Shown: in pieces, positions 9,701-19,974 of the stretch
How the letters are laid out: each line of letters starts with the position of its first letter
Position numbering within the stretch: the first letter of the stretch is position 1
Assembly: GCA_000310025.1 (NCBI GenBank)
Contig: FN649727.1
Span: forward strand, 4,524,270-4,553,255
DNA from: Ectocarpus siliculosus
Lineage: Eukaryota; Sar; Phaeophyceae; Ectocarpales; Ectocarpaceae
DNA length: 28,986 nucleotides
Direction: 5' to 3'
Program-made: the position numbers and the translations under genes
The notes under the pieces: generated by a model
What the model saw: only the letters and a program-made list of their open reading frames with translations
What the model was told of the DNA's origin: nothing
The model's database searches: none

Positions 9701-12700
9701 CGGGGCTGGGGACGCGCAACTGCCACGTTGTTTGCTGCAACGCAAACGTAAGAGCCATTTAGTCGTCTCCTGTGGTTGGGTCGTCACACAACGCGTAACG
9801 TGTGTGTGTCTTTTTTATTTGCATCGACCGCGCTAACCGGCTGACCAATGAAAAAACGTCAGTCTCAGTGCGGTGAAAATCACAAAATGCTTCCACAAGT
9901 GTAGGCGACGATCTGGACCCTGGGACTGAGCGTCATGGGGGAGTCTACGCTACTCTCCGGAAGAAAGATATGTGTGTGTGTGTGTGTGTGTGACGCGGTT
10001 CCTGTTCGCGTTGTGTTGGGATGATGGGCTGTGGAGGCAGAGAGGGTGCGCCAATTCCACGCGCACGATGGTTGCTTGCCTCTGGATTGCGTGAGGATTT
10101 TTTTTGCAAGTACTGAGGAGCGCACGAAGGAGGTGCGGGGGGGTATCATGCTGTCAGCGTTTTTCCGTGGCGAACCGCGCACCCCCCCCTACAAAACTTC
10201 TGCGGGGTTTGCACCCCGGGCTTCCGCCGACCAAGCAGATATTGATTGAATCAACAAAGCGTGCAGCACCTGTGGGTGTTCGGCAAGCCGCAGACATACG
10301 ATCGAGCTGCACCTCAACAATCGCTCTTGAGGTGGATGTAGCACTCTTTGCTTGAGGTGTTCTTCGGTGGGTTGTAAACCGTGGGGTGATGGTTTCTGGT
10401 TTCATCGTTGGGAGCTCGCTGCTGAAAATATTTTCCGCCACACCCCTGTTGTGGGGTGTGTTCGATATCGCAACTTCCCGTCTGACGTTCCTTGGCAGCC
10501 GGGGGTACGTGACTATGTTTTGCGGTTGTTTTAAGAAGGAAATTGCATCTCGGGCAGCGTCCCACTTGGTAAAACACTTCATTTTTTTCGTAAGACTTTT
10601 TTCCCCTTGATGTCCATTGGTTGACCGGTTGTCTCTCTTCGGCTTGCAAGTTATTGCTGTTCTTTCGTCTGTCTTTTCTCTGGGACGGGACTGATTTTCA
10701 CAGGTAGATCTGGACGCCGTGCTGACGGAAGCGGCACAACACGGGGCTTCGATCGACACCGTCTGCATTCAGTTTCCGGTGAGCCACTGTTAATGTGCGG
10801 TTGCATTCTTATGGCACCTGTTCGTGGAAAGCTCTCATTCCATCTTCTATCCCTCTATCGTAGCTCTGCTTGTCTTATCGGGCGATCAGCAGCAGTTCCG
10901 ACTGGACTGCTCATTCGAGCTCTAGTGCAGAAGCTCTGCCGTTGTTGTAGCACAATGGCTGAAAATTCATCTGAACGTGACTATTATGCAAGCAGTGCCA
11001 ATACACCGCTTCGTTCCTTTAAAAAAAAAGTTCAGATGTTGAGACGCATCAGCCCTCTGTCCTGTTTTGTTTTTTTGCCTCGTACCCCTCCCACCCCCAC
11101 CTGGGTCGGTTTCCCATCTGAGGCATGCCCCCCTTCGTTTGGGTGCGTTTTGACCACCCTGTCTGCGTCTTGATTTCACCCTGCCTGTCGGCAGGACCCG
11201 CACTTCAAGACCAGGCACTACAAGCGGCGAGTTTTGCAGGTGAACATGACGTGTCCCTTTCCAATGCTGCTTTTGTGGGGTAGTTGTGATGGCGGTGGCG
11301 TTGGTCCTTTGTTTTTACATCCGATAGGCTGGTTCTTCAAGTCGCTCTTGGTGTTGATGCCGTTGTTGTTGCTGTTGCTGCTGCTGCTGCTGTTGTTTGT
11401 GTTGTATGATTGTGTAGCCGGTGGACTACCTCTCTCTCACTCTCTCGCGCTCTCTCGTTCTGTCCCTGACTCGCAACACACGCGTTTGATCTCGGGTGCT
11501 TCTTCTTTACTGCCACTGCTCTCCCCGTGCCAGTGGCAGCTGTCTTGCGCCTTGGGAAGGGCGGTTGACAACAATGTCCCCCCTCTTTTCTTCGTTTTTG
11601 GCCCCTTCTGTGTCCTGCATCTCTGTTTTTGACAGCCGGAGCTTGTGACGTGCATTGAGAAGCACCTTGAACCCGGGGGGACTTTGTTCATGCAGTCCGA
11701 CGTTCTCGAAGTGGTGGAGGATATGCGGGTTATCGCCAGGGAGACGGCACGTAAGTATCGTCCTCACTTTTCTTCTCTCTGTTGCTATTGTTTTTAATGT
11801 TCATCTTTCACTTTTTCTGGCCTTCGTTTGCTGTTGCTGTCCATGTTCTCGTGAGAACGACACTCGTGCAAGGGTATGCACTACGCATGGCCTCCGGTTC
11901 GGGCACTAACCCTCCAGCCCCTTCGAGCATCCCCCCAAGAATCCATGCTACTTCAGATACAGTATGAGCACGGCGTTCTTCTCAAACGGGGACCCTTGAT
12001 TTCCCGAAAAATTGTTAAGTTGTCGTTCCTCGCTGATCGCCGTGGCCCCTGTTCCACATGAGTCCGGTACTCTGCGCATGTGAATTTCTGTCCCTTTGTT
12101 GCGCGGTGACGGAATACAGAGCGTTCGTACTTTTCGTTTTCTTTTGGAAATGTGTTCTGCTTTCGTCCTGTCAGGGGTGCTCGAGGACACGCGACCAGAC
12201 ATGGAAGACTGGATGGAAGGCCCGGACAAGAACCCGTTCGGGGTGAGCGTATGTAATTGTTTTTAAGGGATACCGGGAACGATGTCGCTGGTCGACCTCG
12301 GGCGGTCTAATGACAAGACGCATCGCGTTATCGCATGTAGTCATGCATCTCAGAAAGAGGTTGGGTGGTTTCCTATGTTTTCCCGACCGTTATGCATGGT
12401 CGCATCTTCAACACCGTCGGACGGTTCTCACCCTCGTTGTAGTGCAGTCCGTAAAATCCAAGCGACATCCAGGAGCAATTATTTCTCCGCCGAGGGGAGA
12501 GCGAGACGAAATACTGTCGAGTGTTGATAGTGGAAACCCCGTGTCCTGCTGACTTCGATGGTGATATCTCATGATGTTCGTTGCTGTTTCAAACTCCCTG
12601 TCCTTGTGGCATCGATGACATCGATGGCGTTGTCTCATGCTTGTTCCTGTGCTTTTGTTGACGCTTTTGCCGCTCCGACTGCTTCTGTACGCCGCCGCCT

Positions 12701-13107
12701 CAACCCCCCTCCTCTTCGCCAGTGGCATTGGTACAAGTATGAGGGTTTGTTTGGACACCTGTCGTTTTTAGGGCGAAGCAAATAAAGCTCGAAGCCCTGG
12801 TAGCGTGCTGCTGAACCCCTGCACACCCTTCCCCGTGGTCATTACGCTGAAAACGATTGACCTGGTGAAATGATGGATTCCTGTAGTTTGGACTCCGGGA
12901 GACGTTCACGCGCTACTTTTACGAACTCCGCATGTTGGACACGGTTGACGAAGACGGCCCCCCCCCCCCCCCGCTGGTTGCTCTCCGAACGAATGCAACC
13001 GCAAAAACCACCAGGTTCAGACGGAGCGGGAGAAGGTCACCTACGAGAAGGAGTCGGCGGAAGAGAACAGGGTCTACCGATGTGTCTTCGTCAAGAAGGC
13101 GGCGTGA
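3702..13107 (+). CDS. trmB: tRNA (guanine-N7-)-methyltransferase (TrmB family), organelle-type N-terminal extension
   Basis: Eight exons join in frame: 3702-4099, 7505-7626, 9590-9747, 10704-10778, 11195-11239, 11636-11750, 12175-12242 and 13015-13107 (1074 nt, 357 residues, TGA stop). All introns are GT-AG and every phase matches. The enzyme uses SAM to make m7G, normally at position 46 of tRNA variable loops. Family marks in order: TRQHVNPL (about 136-143), SAM motif I DIGCAKGSF split across exons 2/3 (about 172), YLGLEIRRP (about 195), CCNAN (222-226), the hallmark FPDPHFKTRHYKRRVLQ across exons 4/5 (from about 250), LEPGGTLFMQSD, and the C-terminal NPFGVQTERE ending in YRCVFVKK. The first 130 residues are an extension compared with bacterial TrmB: a hydrophobic start (GLLLL...LAWVPA) and a Ser/Ala/Arg-rich stretch, so the product is probably plastid-targeted, with mitochondria as the alternative. 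The ATG at 3702 has the best context (CAACCATGG); in-frame ATGs at 3597 and 3681 are alternatives. Intron 1 holds an LTR element. Confidence 0.93.
3843..3866 (+). repeat. AGC trinucleotide run coding for eight serines in the TrmB leader
   Basis: Seven AGC codons and one AGT give a Ser8 tract at about residues 48-55 of the TrmB precursor, within the low-complexity leader before the catalytic domain. The pure trinucleotide run is likely to vary in length between strains without breaking the frame. Confidence 0.9.
4232..4236. repeat. target-site duplication TAGTA, left copy
   Basis: TAGTA directly precedes the left LTR and recurs at 7212-7216 directly after the right LTR. A 5-bp duplication is the usual footprint of LTR-retrotransposon integrases. 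Confidence 0.85.
4237..4535. repeat. left LTR
   Basis: This 299-bp repeat starts TGTTGGGTAAACC and ends TATATCTAACA. It contains an inverted repeat, CTCGGCC-agtga-GGGCCGAG, near 4290-4310, which could form a stem-loop in a transcript. The same structure occurs in the right LTR. Confidence 0.88.
6429..6670. repeat. five degenerate GTTTGACGGCA modules inside the LTR element
   Basis: Copies start near 6429, 6486, 6548, 6594 and 6637. The best ones read TTTGACGGCAGTACCGCACG followed by CCGTAATGCCGT, so a single module is itself an imperfect inverted repeat (ACGGCA ... TGCCGT). Two copies share the leading GTAAGCGTTGGC. Spacing is irregular (about 43-62 bp), so this is not a simple tandem array. 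It could be a factor-binding or packaging-type region of the element. Confidence 0.75.
6909..7211. repeat. right LTR
   Basis: This 303-bp repeat starts TGTTGGGTTAAAC and ends TATATCTAACA. Differences from the left copy include a 3-bp insertion (TATTATTAGAG against TATTAGAG) and a small change around the GTAGATC segment. It is followed directly by the TAGTA target duplication. Confidence 0.88.
7212..7216. repeat. target-site duplication TAGTA, right copy
   Basis: This is the right-hand partner of TAGTA at 4232-4236. It fixes the outer limits of the element to the base. Confidence 0.85.
7968..8260. repeat. dispersed repeat of about 290 bp, intact copy in trmB intron 2
   Basis: This stretch runs from CAGTAGAGGACAC through GGCGTCGTGCGTACTGGCACG and TTGGGGTCAGTGGCGGCGAGC to GTGTCGGTCTAAT. 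The same landmarks in the same order and orientation recur at 21291-21520 and 22197-22254. No coding capacity was recognised, so it is probably a short non-autonomous transposable element. Confidence 0.7.
8588..9450. repeat. CCTCGGCTTATCCTCAGCAA minisatellite in trmB intron 2
   Basis: About 860 bases are built from shuffled units of roughly 9-11 bp, TCCTCGGCT, TATCCTCAG and CAACCTCGG, giving higher-order periods near 20-30 bp. The array is strongly strand-asymmetric: the plus strand is pyrimidine-rich. One frame stays open for over 100 codons (8770-9120) only because the unit lacks stops in that frame; it is not a gene. It lies about 140 bases before the exon 3 acceptor. Confidence 0.92.
9748..10703 (+). 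other. intron 3 of trmB
   Basis: This 956-base phase-0 intron lies between CCNAN and VDLDAVL. It holds a TG dinucleotide run (9971-9992), a G run near 10136-10143, a C run near 10181-10189 and a perfect 8-bp inverted repeat at 10439-10460. No coding exon was recognised. Confidence 0.8.
9971..9992. repeat. (TG)11 microsatellite
   Basis: Eleven uninterrupted TG units lie in intron 3 of trmB and are likely length-polymorphic. Confidence 0.95.
11361..11405. repeat. GTT/GCT imperfect trinucleotide run
   Basis: A run of GTTGTTGTT and GCTGCTGCT units lies in intron 5 of trmB (11240-11635). It is in an intron, so it is not translated in the TrmB product. Confidence 0.85.
12958..12972. repeat. C15 homopolymer in trmB intron 7
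   Basis: Fifteen consecutive C bases lie about 40 bases before the acceptor of the last trmB exon. They may act as part of the pyrimidine tract. The exact length may be unreliable. Confidence 0.85.
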
Positions 13108-14244
13108 CTTTCCCCGCTTAACCGAACAATTTTCATACGGTAGAGACGAATTTGTTTTTTCTCCCATTGCCGCCGCCCCAAGAGTTAGGACCGTCGGCGC
13201 ATGAGTAGGGCCGAGCGAGGAAAGCTTGCTACCGTCGTTGCTTCTGCAGTACCTTGCTTGAGCTGGTGTGTTTGTGCTTGTGACCCGAGCAAACCGGACA
13301 GGCAGATGATGTTTCTAGCAGGTGATCAGGGTTTGGTCGTGGAAAGACAATTTTGAAGGTGGCGTTGCGGGGTGTAGGGTAGTGTCTGGTTGGGGTTGAT
13401 AAGAGGGAGAGGCGGAAACAAAAGAGGGTGATGGTAGGTTTCCGTCTACCTTAACTTATACAACATGGGAATGCAGAACACGTGAACATTCGTTTGGTGT
13501 CGCTGTCACCCGTCTCCAACCGTGGGCGAAAGAGCAAGACTCGTGCAAATTTCGCAAGCCGACCAAACGGGTGATCATGGGTCGCTGCTTGCCTGAAACC
13601 CTTGCAAGCGACGAACAAAAGAACGGGCTTTGGGTCCGCGACGAGGGTAAGAAACTCCCTTCGTGTTCCCGTGAAGAACTGTCGTCCTTACAGAGGTACG
13701 GGAGGGTCATAGCAGAGATCCTATAAAAAGTCTTCCTCTGGCGTGTTCTTTTTGTTTAGGGTAGCGTCACCGAACCTCCGCCGCCGTAAGGACTGGAACA
13801 CATCCCCCATGAGGCCCGTAGCCCAGCAATTACGGAATATTACTTTTGAAACGCAGCGTCAGACGTGGCAGCCACTTCGCCCACTCCCCTCCAGTATCCC
13901 TAACCTTGTCCTCTGCACACGCGCTCGCCACCACCACCACCACCGCCGTCGTCCATAACCCAAATGCGCCATGCCGGCGGTGATTTCAACAACGTTTCAG
14001 CGAGCACTGGCGGCTGTAACGCGATCCTCCACCGCGGGAGAATAATCTCAGATCGTTCGACTCAACAATGACGACACCCGCATCCAGGTTTAGAAGGCTT
14101 TTCCAACAAAATCCTTCCCTCGTTGGCACCGCTCAGGTGCTTTTGTTGCCTGCTCTCTACGACTCTTTTGAGAGTTCCGAAATCCCGCCGAAAATCCGGC
14201 CTCCTTATTGTCATGAAAAACAACGCCCGCTTCGTCACCGTCGT
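13108..14244. other. convergent intergenic region
   Basis: About 1.1 kb lies between the trmB stop (13107) and the stop of the minus-strand TPR-like gene (14245). Both 3' UTRs should fall here. Open frames in it are under 85 codons and show no family motif. A CAC trinucleotide run occurs near 13930-13945. No RNA gene was recognised. Confidence 0.6.
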
Positions 14245-16174
14245 TTACCTCCCCCTCGCTCCCCGGCCAACGATGCCTCTGCCCTGCGCACTCGCCTCTT
14301 CCCCTCCTTCCCCTTCCTCCATCCCCAGCTGCTGCTCTGCCAACTCCGCGGCCATGCCCACCGCGGTCTCGAACATGTTGGCAAACATTCCCGCGTTGCT
14401 CTCGTCGTTGTCGACGTCGCCCTCTGACAGCACCATCTTCGTCGAGCCTTCCTCCTCCTCACCATCACCAGCTTCATCAGCAGAAGCCTGGCGGACTCGT
14501 TTCTCCTCCCGAACTCCACCGCCGTTGGTGTTGCCGTCGCTGTCGTCCTTGCTGTCCTCACCGGCCACCACACCATCATCGCCCTGGTGCGGGTTCGGAG
14601 GAAGCATTTCGTTCCTGCAACAAAAAACATGCGCACGCGCGACAGCCGATTACAGCCCTTGTTGCAGCGAGCGACAAGCGCTATTCTTGAGATCGAAAAA
14701 TCTGGCACGCGGGGAGAGCAAACAGCTGCAACCAGTGGGGTTTGAAAAAAGGCGCCGATATGCAGGCTCCGAAACCGCAGAGCATCGCTAGAGCGCCCCC
14801 GTGGATGCTTCAACCCGCCTGCAGTGAAGTTGATTGGTCTGCCCCTCTCTTACAGCTACGTAGAGGAGGCACTTTCAAACCACCAGCCAGCAAGCCAGCC
14901 AGCCGCGCATCGGCTGACAGAAGGTAAGCATCGAACCCACGCCAAACAGTAGTCAACCGCATGAAACTAGAGCAAGCACCTCAAACACAGCAGCATGGAG
15001 GTGGCGCAATTGCCACGCCAGCGTACCGGCACGCCTGTGTGCGTGTTCTTCTACGGCACTCACTGCAGCAAGAAGTCAGCCACCCACTCCGATGCACCCT
15101 CCAGGCTCTCCCACAGGCCCCCCTCCCGTACCATGTACCAGAACGCCTCCATCACGGACCCCGCCGGAGGGCTTTCGATCTCATCTGCATGCTCCACCAC
15201 CTGTCGCCATGGGAACCGGGGGGGGGGGGGGGGGGGGGGGGCCTTGGCGTGGGGGGGGGGGGGGCGGGGGGGGGGGGGGGGGGGGGGGGGGNNNNNNNNN
15301 NNNNNNNNNNNNNNNNNNNNNNNNNNNNNNNNNNNNNNNNNNNNNNNNNNNNNNNNNNNNNNNNNNNNNNNNNGGGGGGGGGGGGGGGACTCCGACGTAA
15401 AGGAACTGCAGACAGTAACGCGGGAGGTCACTCCACGCGCGCAAAGCGCTCTGGCTTCGTGAAACGATCGTGTGCAACATATCACGCCACACCACCAGTC
15501 ATCGCGCCAGATGGCCATCCACACGCAATGCACCTTGCATTGAACATCTCTGATTGTCCTTTCCCCACAAACACCAACAAGAAAATACACGAATGAAAGC
15601 ACGAAGTGGACGGGAGAAAGGACAGCGCCTATAAACGAAGCGAAACGAGAAACGAATTGAAGCAAAGATGGCCACCGAAGAAGTTGTATGTAGCAGAGCA
15701 GACATGGGAATGACGTCACGCCTACACGGGCTGACAGACAACAAGTCAAACATGACAGACACGGAAACAAGCAGCAAAACACTCTCCCACCTCTCCCTCT
15801 CCCTGCATGATTCCCGGTGCCCCCATATCTCCAAATTACACAACAGACAAACCTCGTCGAACACTTCTCGGTGGGCGATGTTCCACGCCACGAACGGGTT
15901 CGCCCCGCATGCCTCCCGGAGAGCCTTGCCGGCTACCTCTTCCCCGGAGCCGTCCTCCTGCAGCACCGACCACGCCACAAACTCGATCGCCGCCAGCGAC
16001 CAGGCCATCTCGCACCCGCGGTCATCGGGAAACCTGTACGGATTTTCGTGTTCGTTTGTGGATTCGGTTGGTGTTTTCGGTCAGGATCGGTTTCGCAAGT
16101 GCAGGTTAAGTGTAGTGTAGATAGGGCCTCTCCCCCTCTCCCTTCCCTCCCTCCCTCCCTCCCTCCCTCCAACC

Positions 16175-16213
<39 letters not shown>

Positions 16214-17002
16214 TCACACGCGGGAAAATCGAGCCAGCTCCCCGGACCGATAAAGTACTTCAGTAGAGAGACGTAAATAAACAATGACAGCAGCAGCAAT
16301 AACGCAACAACGACGACGCTCACCTATCGATGACCGCTCGGGCCTTGTCCGCGTCGCCCCCGTCCAGCAGAAGACGGACCAGACCTCTTCTCGCATTTAC
16401 GTGGTCCACCGGGTCAAGCTCCAGCGACCTACCACGCAAAGGACCAACGCGGTGCAGCGGAGATGCAGGGTTTCCTACACAATAAAGTAGCGATTGGCGG
16501 GTGCCTCTGTACATCCGCCAATAACAAGCCGCACGCCCTCAGGCGTAGAAAAAAATGGCACTTCAACAAATGAGACGAGCTCTCCCCCGCCCACCCATGT
16601 CTTTTGGTGTTTTTTGATAAGCGCTGTCGTACGGGTAGACCATGTTCGTACCTCTGGTACCGCTTGAGGGCCTCTTCCGTCTGGGATTCCTTGCCGCCGT
16701 CGTGCAGCCTTTGGGCAAGCTGGTGGTTCAGATCTGAGCAAAATGGGCGACAGGCGCACAAAAAGCGACGAAGAATTCGAACAAGAAAGTCGACGCAAAA
16801 AAAAGAACGCATTGAGACGCTGCTGATCCACATCGACATATTTGTTGGATGTACCCCGGCTGAAACGTCAAACATATACCAACACCGAAAGGCCTGTAGA
16901 CTGGCGTAAGAAAAGATGGGACAAACACCCAATCATCCTCAACATGAACAACACAACAGACACGTAGGGAAGGCAGACCCCACCAAAATTGCTCGTCTTC
17001 TA

Positions 17003-17033
<31 letters not shown>

Positions 17034-18769
17034 TGTCTCCCATTCTCCCTCACCGAGGTACTCCCTGCAGGCCTCCGGCCCTTCATAGAAGCCGCCCCCA
17101 CTCGTCTCCCCTTTCTGCCTGCCTCTGCCCTCTTCACCGCCACCATCGTCGTCACCGCTATCGCTACTGCTGTCGTCGTCGCTGTCGGTGTCGTTTCCGC
17201 CGCCGGAGGCTCCGCCGCTGCTGGCGCCCGCCAGCTTCTCGAACAAGTCCTCGCCGGCCTCCCAGTCCTCCCGCTCGTTCACGAGCTCCGTGCCCCCGGC
17301 CCCCGGGAGGGAGTCCGCCGGCCTCGCCGCCCCCGTGAGCTTCCAGTGCGACGTGTCTAGGTCGTAGAAGTCGCGCCGACGCCTCTGCGACGGACGTGTG
17401 CCATGGCCCCCAAGAGGAACGAGAGGGGTACAACATACATGGGGGGGGGGGGGTCGCAGGCGAGGTTAGTAAGTCAGTTGATAGATCGTACTCGAAGGGT
17501 TGTCTTAGCTTCGTCCCCTGTCCCCCGGCTCACACACTGGAATGCTCGCCACGGTCGATGTCTCAAAAACAAGTCCAGACAGCAGTGTGCTTACGTGATG
17601 CTCTCAACCTGGCCTGTGCAGTTGCGCTACTCAGCAGCGCATGCGCCACTCTTGCCCCCAGGAGGGGGGACCCATGTGGAAGTACATGTACGTACATGCT
17701 TCGCGGTCAACAACGCTGAAACCGGGCAAACGAAATGAGCACAGAACAACGAATCCCCCCCTTCTCGCAAACACCTCTCCAACGTTTTCAGCGCCCGGCC
17801 TGTTCTTCCTCCCTCCTCACCTTGCGCTTCAGCTCCGGGTCGAGCGGGGCCACGTGCACCGGTGGCCGGTAGTCTCGTAGAAGCTCCTCCTGCTTCGACA
17901 CCAATCTCTCCAACCTGGCCAACTGGAGGAGCAGGAAAAAAAAGAAAAAGAAGGAGCTCAACTCTTGGCACTCAGGATGAGCGAGATCTCTGTAGCAAGC
18001 AAGCCTTTGACGTTGAACCGGCGCTGAGGAGTATCCATCGCTTTGAAGTGATGCCGATTTACAGCGGTCGGTCTGGCGTGTCGCGCGGTGATGACGACGA
18101 CAGGCACGAGTAGATGGTGCGACGAATTTCCTACACATCTATCTGGACTGCCCCTGGTGCCGTACAACCCCGTTTTGTTGGTGCATTGCATCGAAGCTGC
18201 CTATCGAGTATCGGTGTCGCTACGTCCATCTGTAACAACCGAATTGTCACCAAATACCAAACGTGCCTGTCGGCTTTGTCGGTGTCTACTACTACCCGTC
18301 CGCCTGCAGCGAGTGCTGCTGTGAGATTTTTTCTTTGGTGAGGTTGGATCAGCAGAGCAGAACGTGGTACCTCGAGGCGTCGTTTGTTGGCGTGCTTCTT
18401 CGGTTGGCTCTCGTACCCGCCGGACCGGTCCACCGTCAGAGGCTTCTTCCCCAGCTTCCGCCTCTTCTTGGCTCTCTTTTCGGCACGTTCCGCCTCCCGC
18501 TTTCGCAGCCTCTCGCCCCTGCACATGCGAAGGGTGTTGTTGGCAGCAGTGCCAAAATACCAAGTCAAATGGAAGGCACGAGCGCTGCTACGATAGGTTC
18601 GTTGAGAACAGCAACGGTAGAGCAACTTCATTTTCTTGGCGTGTGCGGTTATCACCGCGTAAGCTCGTTCCACCAAAACCTCCCAGTCTTCGACACGTAC
18701 ACCTGCATCGCATGCCTCCGGTACACCCAACAGAGAAGGCGATATCCTACGACGCTCATACCTCTCCAT
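14245..18769 (-). CDS. TPR-like helical-repeat protein of unknown function
   Basis: Nine minus-strand exons join in frame: 18769-18762, 18518-18371, 17922-17821, 17384-17054, 16733-16652, 16428-16324, 16033-15853, 15200-15064 and 14614-14245 (1464 nt, 487 residues). All splice sites are GT-AG with matching phases. Residues 1-52 are very basic (ERLRKREAERAEKRAKKRRK), a possible nuclear or nucleolar signal. Residues 53-86 resemble a short coiled coil. Residues 139-171 are a Gly/Ser/Asp-rich acidic linker. From about 185 helical repeats follow: ACREYLDLNHQLAQRL, then LKRYQRSLELDPVDHVNARR, LVRLLLDGGDADKARAVIDR, CEMAWSLAAIEFVAWSVLQ, ANPFVAWNIAHREVFDE, and an amphipathic SVMEAFWYMV...LEGASEWVADF segment. 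The ELDP-D...AR..LV.LLL pattern is typical of TPR helices. The tail (365-487) is acidic and low in complexity. No catalytic motif was seen. The fold is likely; the role is not known. The 8-nt first exon and the exact stop are the weakest parts. Confidence 0.8.
15292..15373. other. assembly gap (82 N) inside a G homopolymer
   Basis: The Ns are flanked by G runs at 15218-15241, 15251-15291 (one C interruption) and 15374-15388. The gap lies in the intron between exons 16033-15853 and 15200-15064 of the TPR-like gene, and the exon join across it is in frame, so no coding sequence needs to be missing. The true homopolymer length is unknown. Confidence 0.95.
16127..16215. repeat. CCCT and CT microsatellites
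   Basis: About seven CCCT units (16139-16170) are followed by a CT run of about 20 units with one G interruption (16174-16215), inside an intron of the TPR-like gene. The transcribed strand product is purine-rich (GA/GGGA). Confidence 0.9.
17003..17032. repeat. TCTG tetranucleotide microsatellite
   Basis: Seven and a half TCTG units lie in the intron between exons 17384-17054 and 16733-16652 of the TPR-like gene. Confidence 0.92.
17441..17453. repeat. G13 homopolymer
   Basis: A G run lies in the intron between exons 17922-17821 and 17384-17054 of the TPR-like gene. It reads as a C run on the transcribed strand. Confidence 0.85.
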
Positions 18770-19974
18770 CGAGTGTTGGAGCCGGCCAGCGTCAACGGAC
18801 CTTTTGCTGCTGCGATGAAACGCATCTCTCTAAACTCCTCTTGGGGGGATCCTCCAGTCGATGTACATACGGCGGTGAACGCGGCAGCACAGCACTACCG
18901 GTTTTGAACTTGTCCGTCTTAGGGCTCTTTGGCTTCAGCAGTATTTTCATAAAAACTGGGCGACCAGGCACGAGCGCACGGACAGCACCCGCATCCCCCT
19001 TCGCCTTTAATGCACACAACAGCAGGACCACATTCGTGTGCAAAGAATAACCCAAAAGCCAGCCCACCAGTCTCACCACAAGACAGCAGCAAACCTACGT
19101 ACATACCATTTCGACCACGACCAAATACGTGCCTGCTGTGCGACGTGTTGTGCCGTACGACAGCAGTGCGGAATGTCATTCTTGAGAGGCCCGGCGCATT
19201 CGTCGCTCCAACACCTCCACAACGGTGTCGAATCGAACGCCACAACCGGCTGCGCTCTAAAGCCCGACGTGCCAGCAAGAGTCGCTTCTATTTGTTCTGC
19301 GGCTGATTCGTGCTGCTTGAGTCGCTAGAGAGGTGCGACTGCGGCGTTGTTGGGGAGACAGCTCCGTCCCAACACCAGGACAACATCATGTTTTTTGTAA
19401 ATTAGTAGATACCACATCATACACATGGGCATGCCCCAGAGCGTACTGGCTCACGTTGCTCGCTCTCTACCTTTACGTTTCCCTCAGCACACACCGACAG
19501 GTGGGGGTTGGTGAGCTGGGTCCATCGCAGCCAAACTGCTCAGCGGCACAGCAGCACACCACCGCCGACAACACACGCGCCAGGAAGCAGCACGCGTGCC
19601 TGGACCATTGGTATATTCTACCCCGCAAACCCTCACCAAGACGAAAAAGTGGACGGCAAAACGTTGCTGTCTTGACTTGCCTGCTTCCGTCTGACATTTT
19701 CTTCGAGATTCCAGGCCCTCCACCACGCCCCTTCTTCTTGTTCCGCCCCATGACTTCGCCGTGGCTGCGTGTGCCAGTGTGGGAGCAGCGGTGCTGCGCT
19801 CTCGCAAGTGATGAATCAAACAATGGTTGCCCGAGTTGCGCGCATTGTTTCACAACCAAGGGGTCCTGCGTTTTATTGGCGGAGCCCCCCAACAAACCTG
19901 CCGCATCCCCCGCATCCCGGAACACAACTGCAGCAGGTGTGCAGGTGGAGCACACAACACAAGGATCATTCAAC
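18770..19974. promoter_or_regulatory. divergent upstream region of the TPR-like and SulP genes
   Basis: About 1.2 kb lies between the two proposed start codons (18769 minus, 19975 plus) and should contain both promoters and 5' UTRs. The SulP reading frame remains open upstream to 19333, but that extension is low in hydrophobic or family motifs and probably represents 5' UTR. No clear TATA box was identified. Confidence 0.4.

Noticed and set aside
10154-10768. 204-codon minus-strand open frame
   Set aside because: It lies almost wholly in trmB intron 3 and runs antisense over exon 4 (10704-10778). It has no recognised motif.
12870-13014. Possible extra trmB exon starting FGLRETFTRYFYELRML
   Set aside because: It would run through the C15 homopolymer and break the NPFG|VQTERE join, which matches the family C-terminus without it.
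14961-15596. Plus-strand 211-codon frame with poly-Gly
   Set aside because: It is created by the G homopolymer and the N gap. The opposite strand carries a well-supported exon (15200-15064) of the TPR-like gene.
18364-19050. Plus-strand 228-codon open frame
   Set aside because: It is antisense to the basic exon 18518-18371 of the TPR-like gene and has no family motif or splice support; it looks like a shadow of coding-strand composition.
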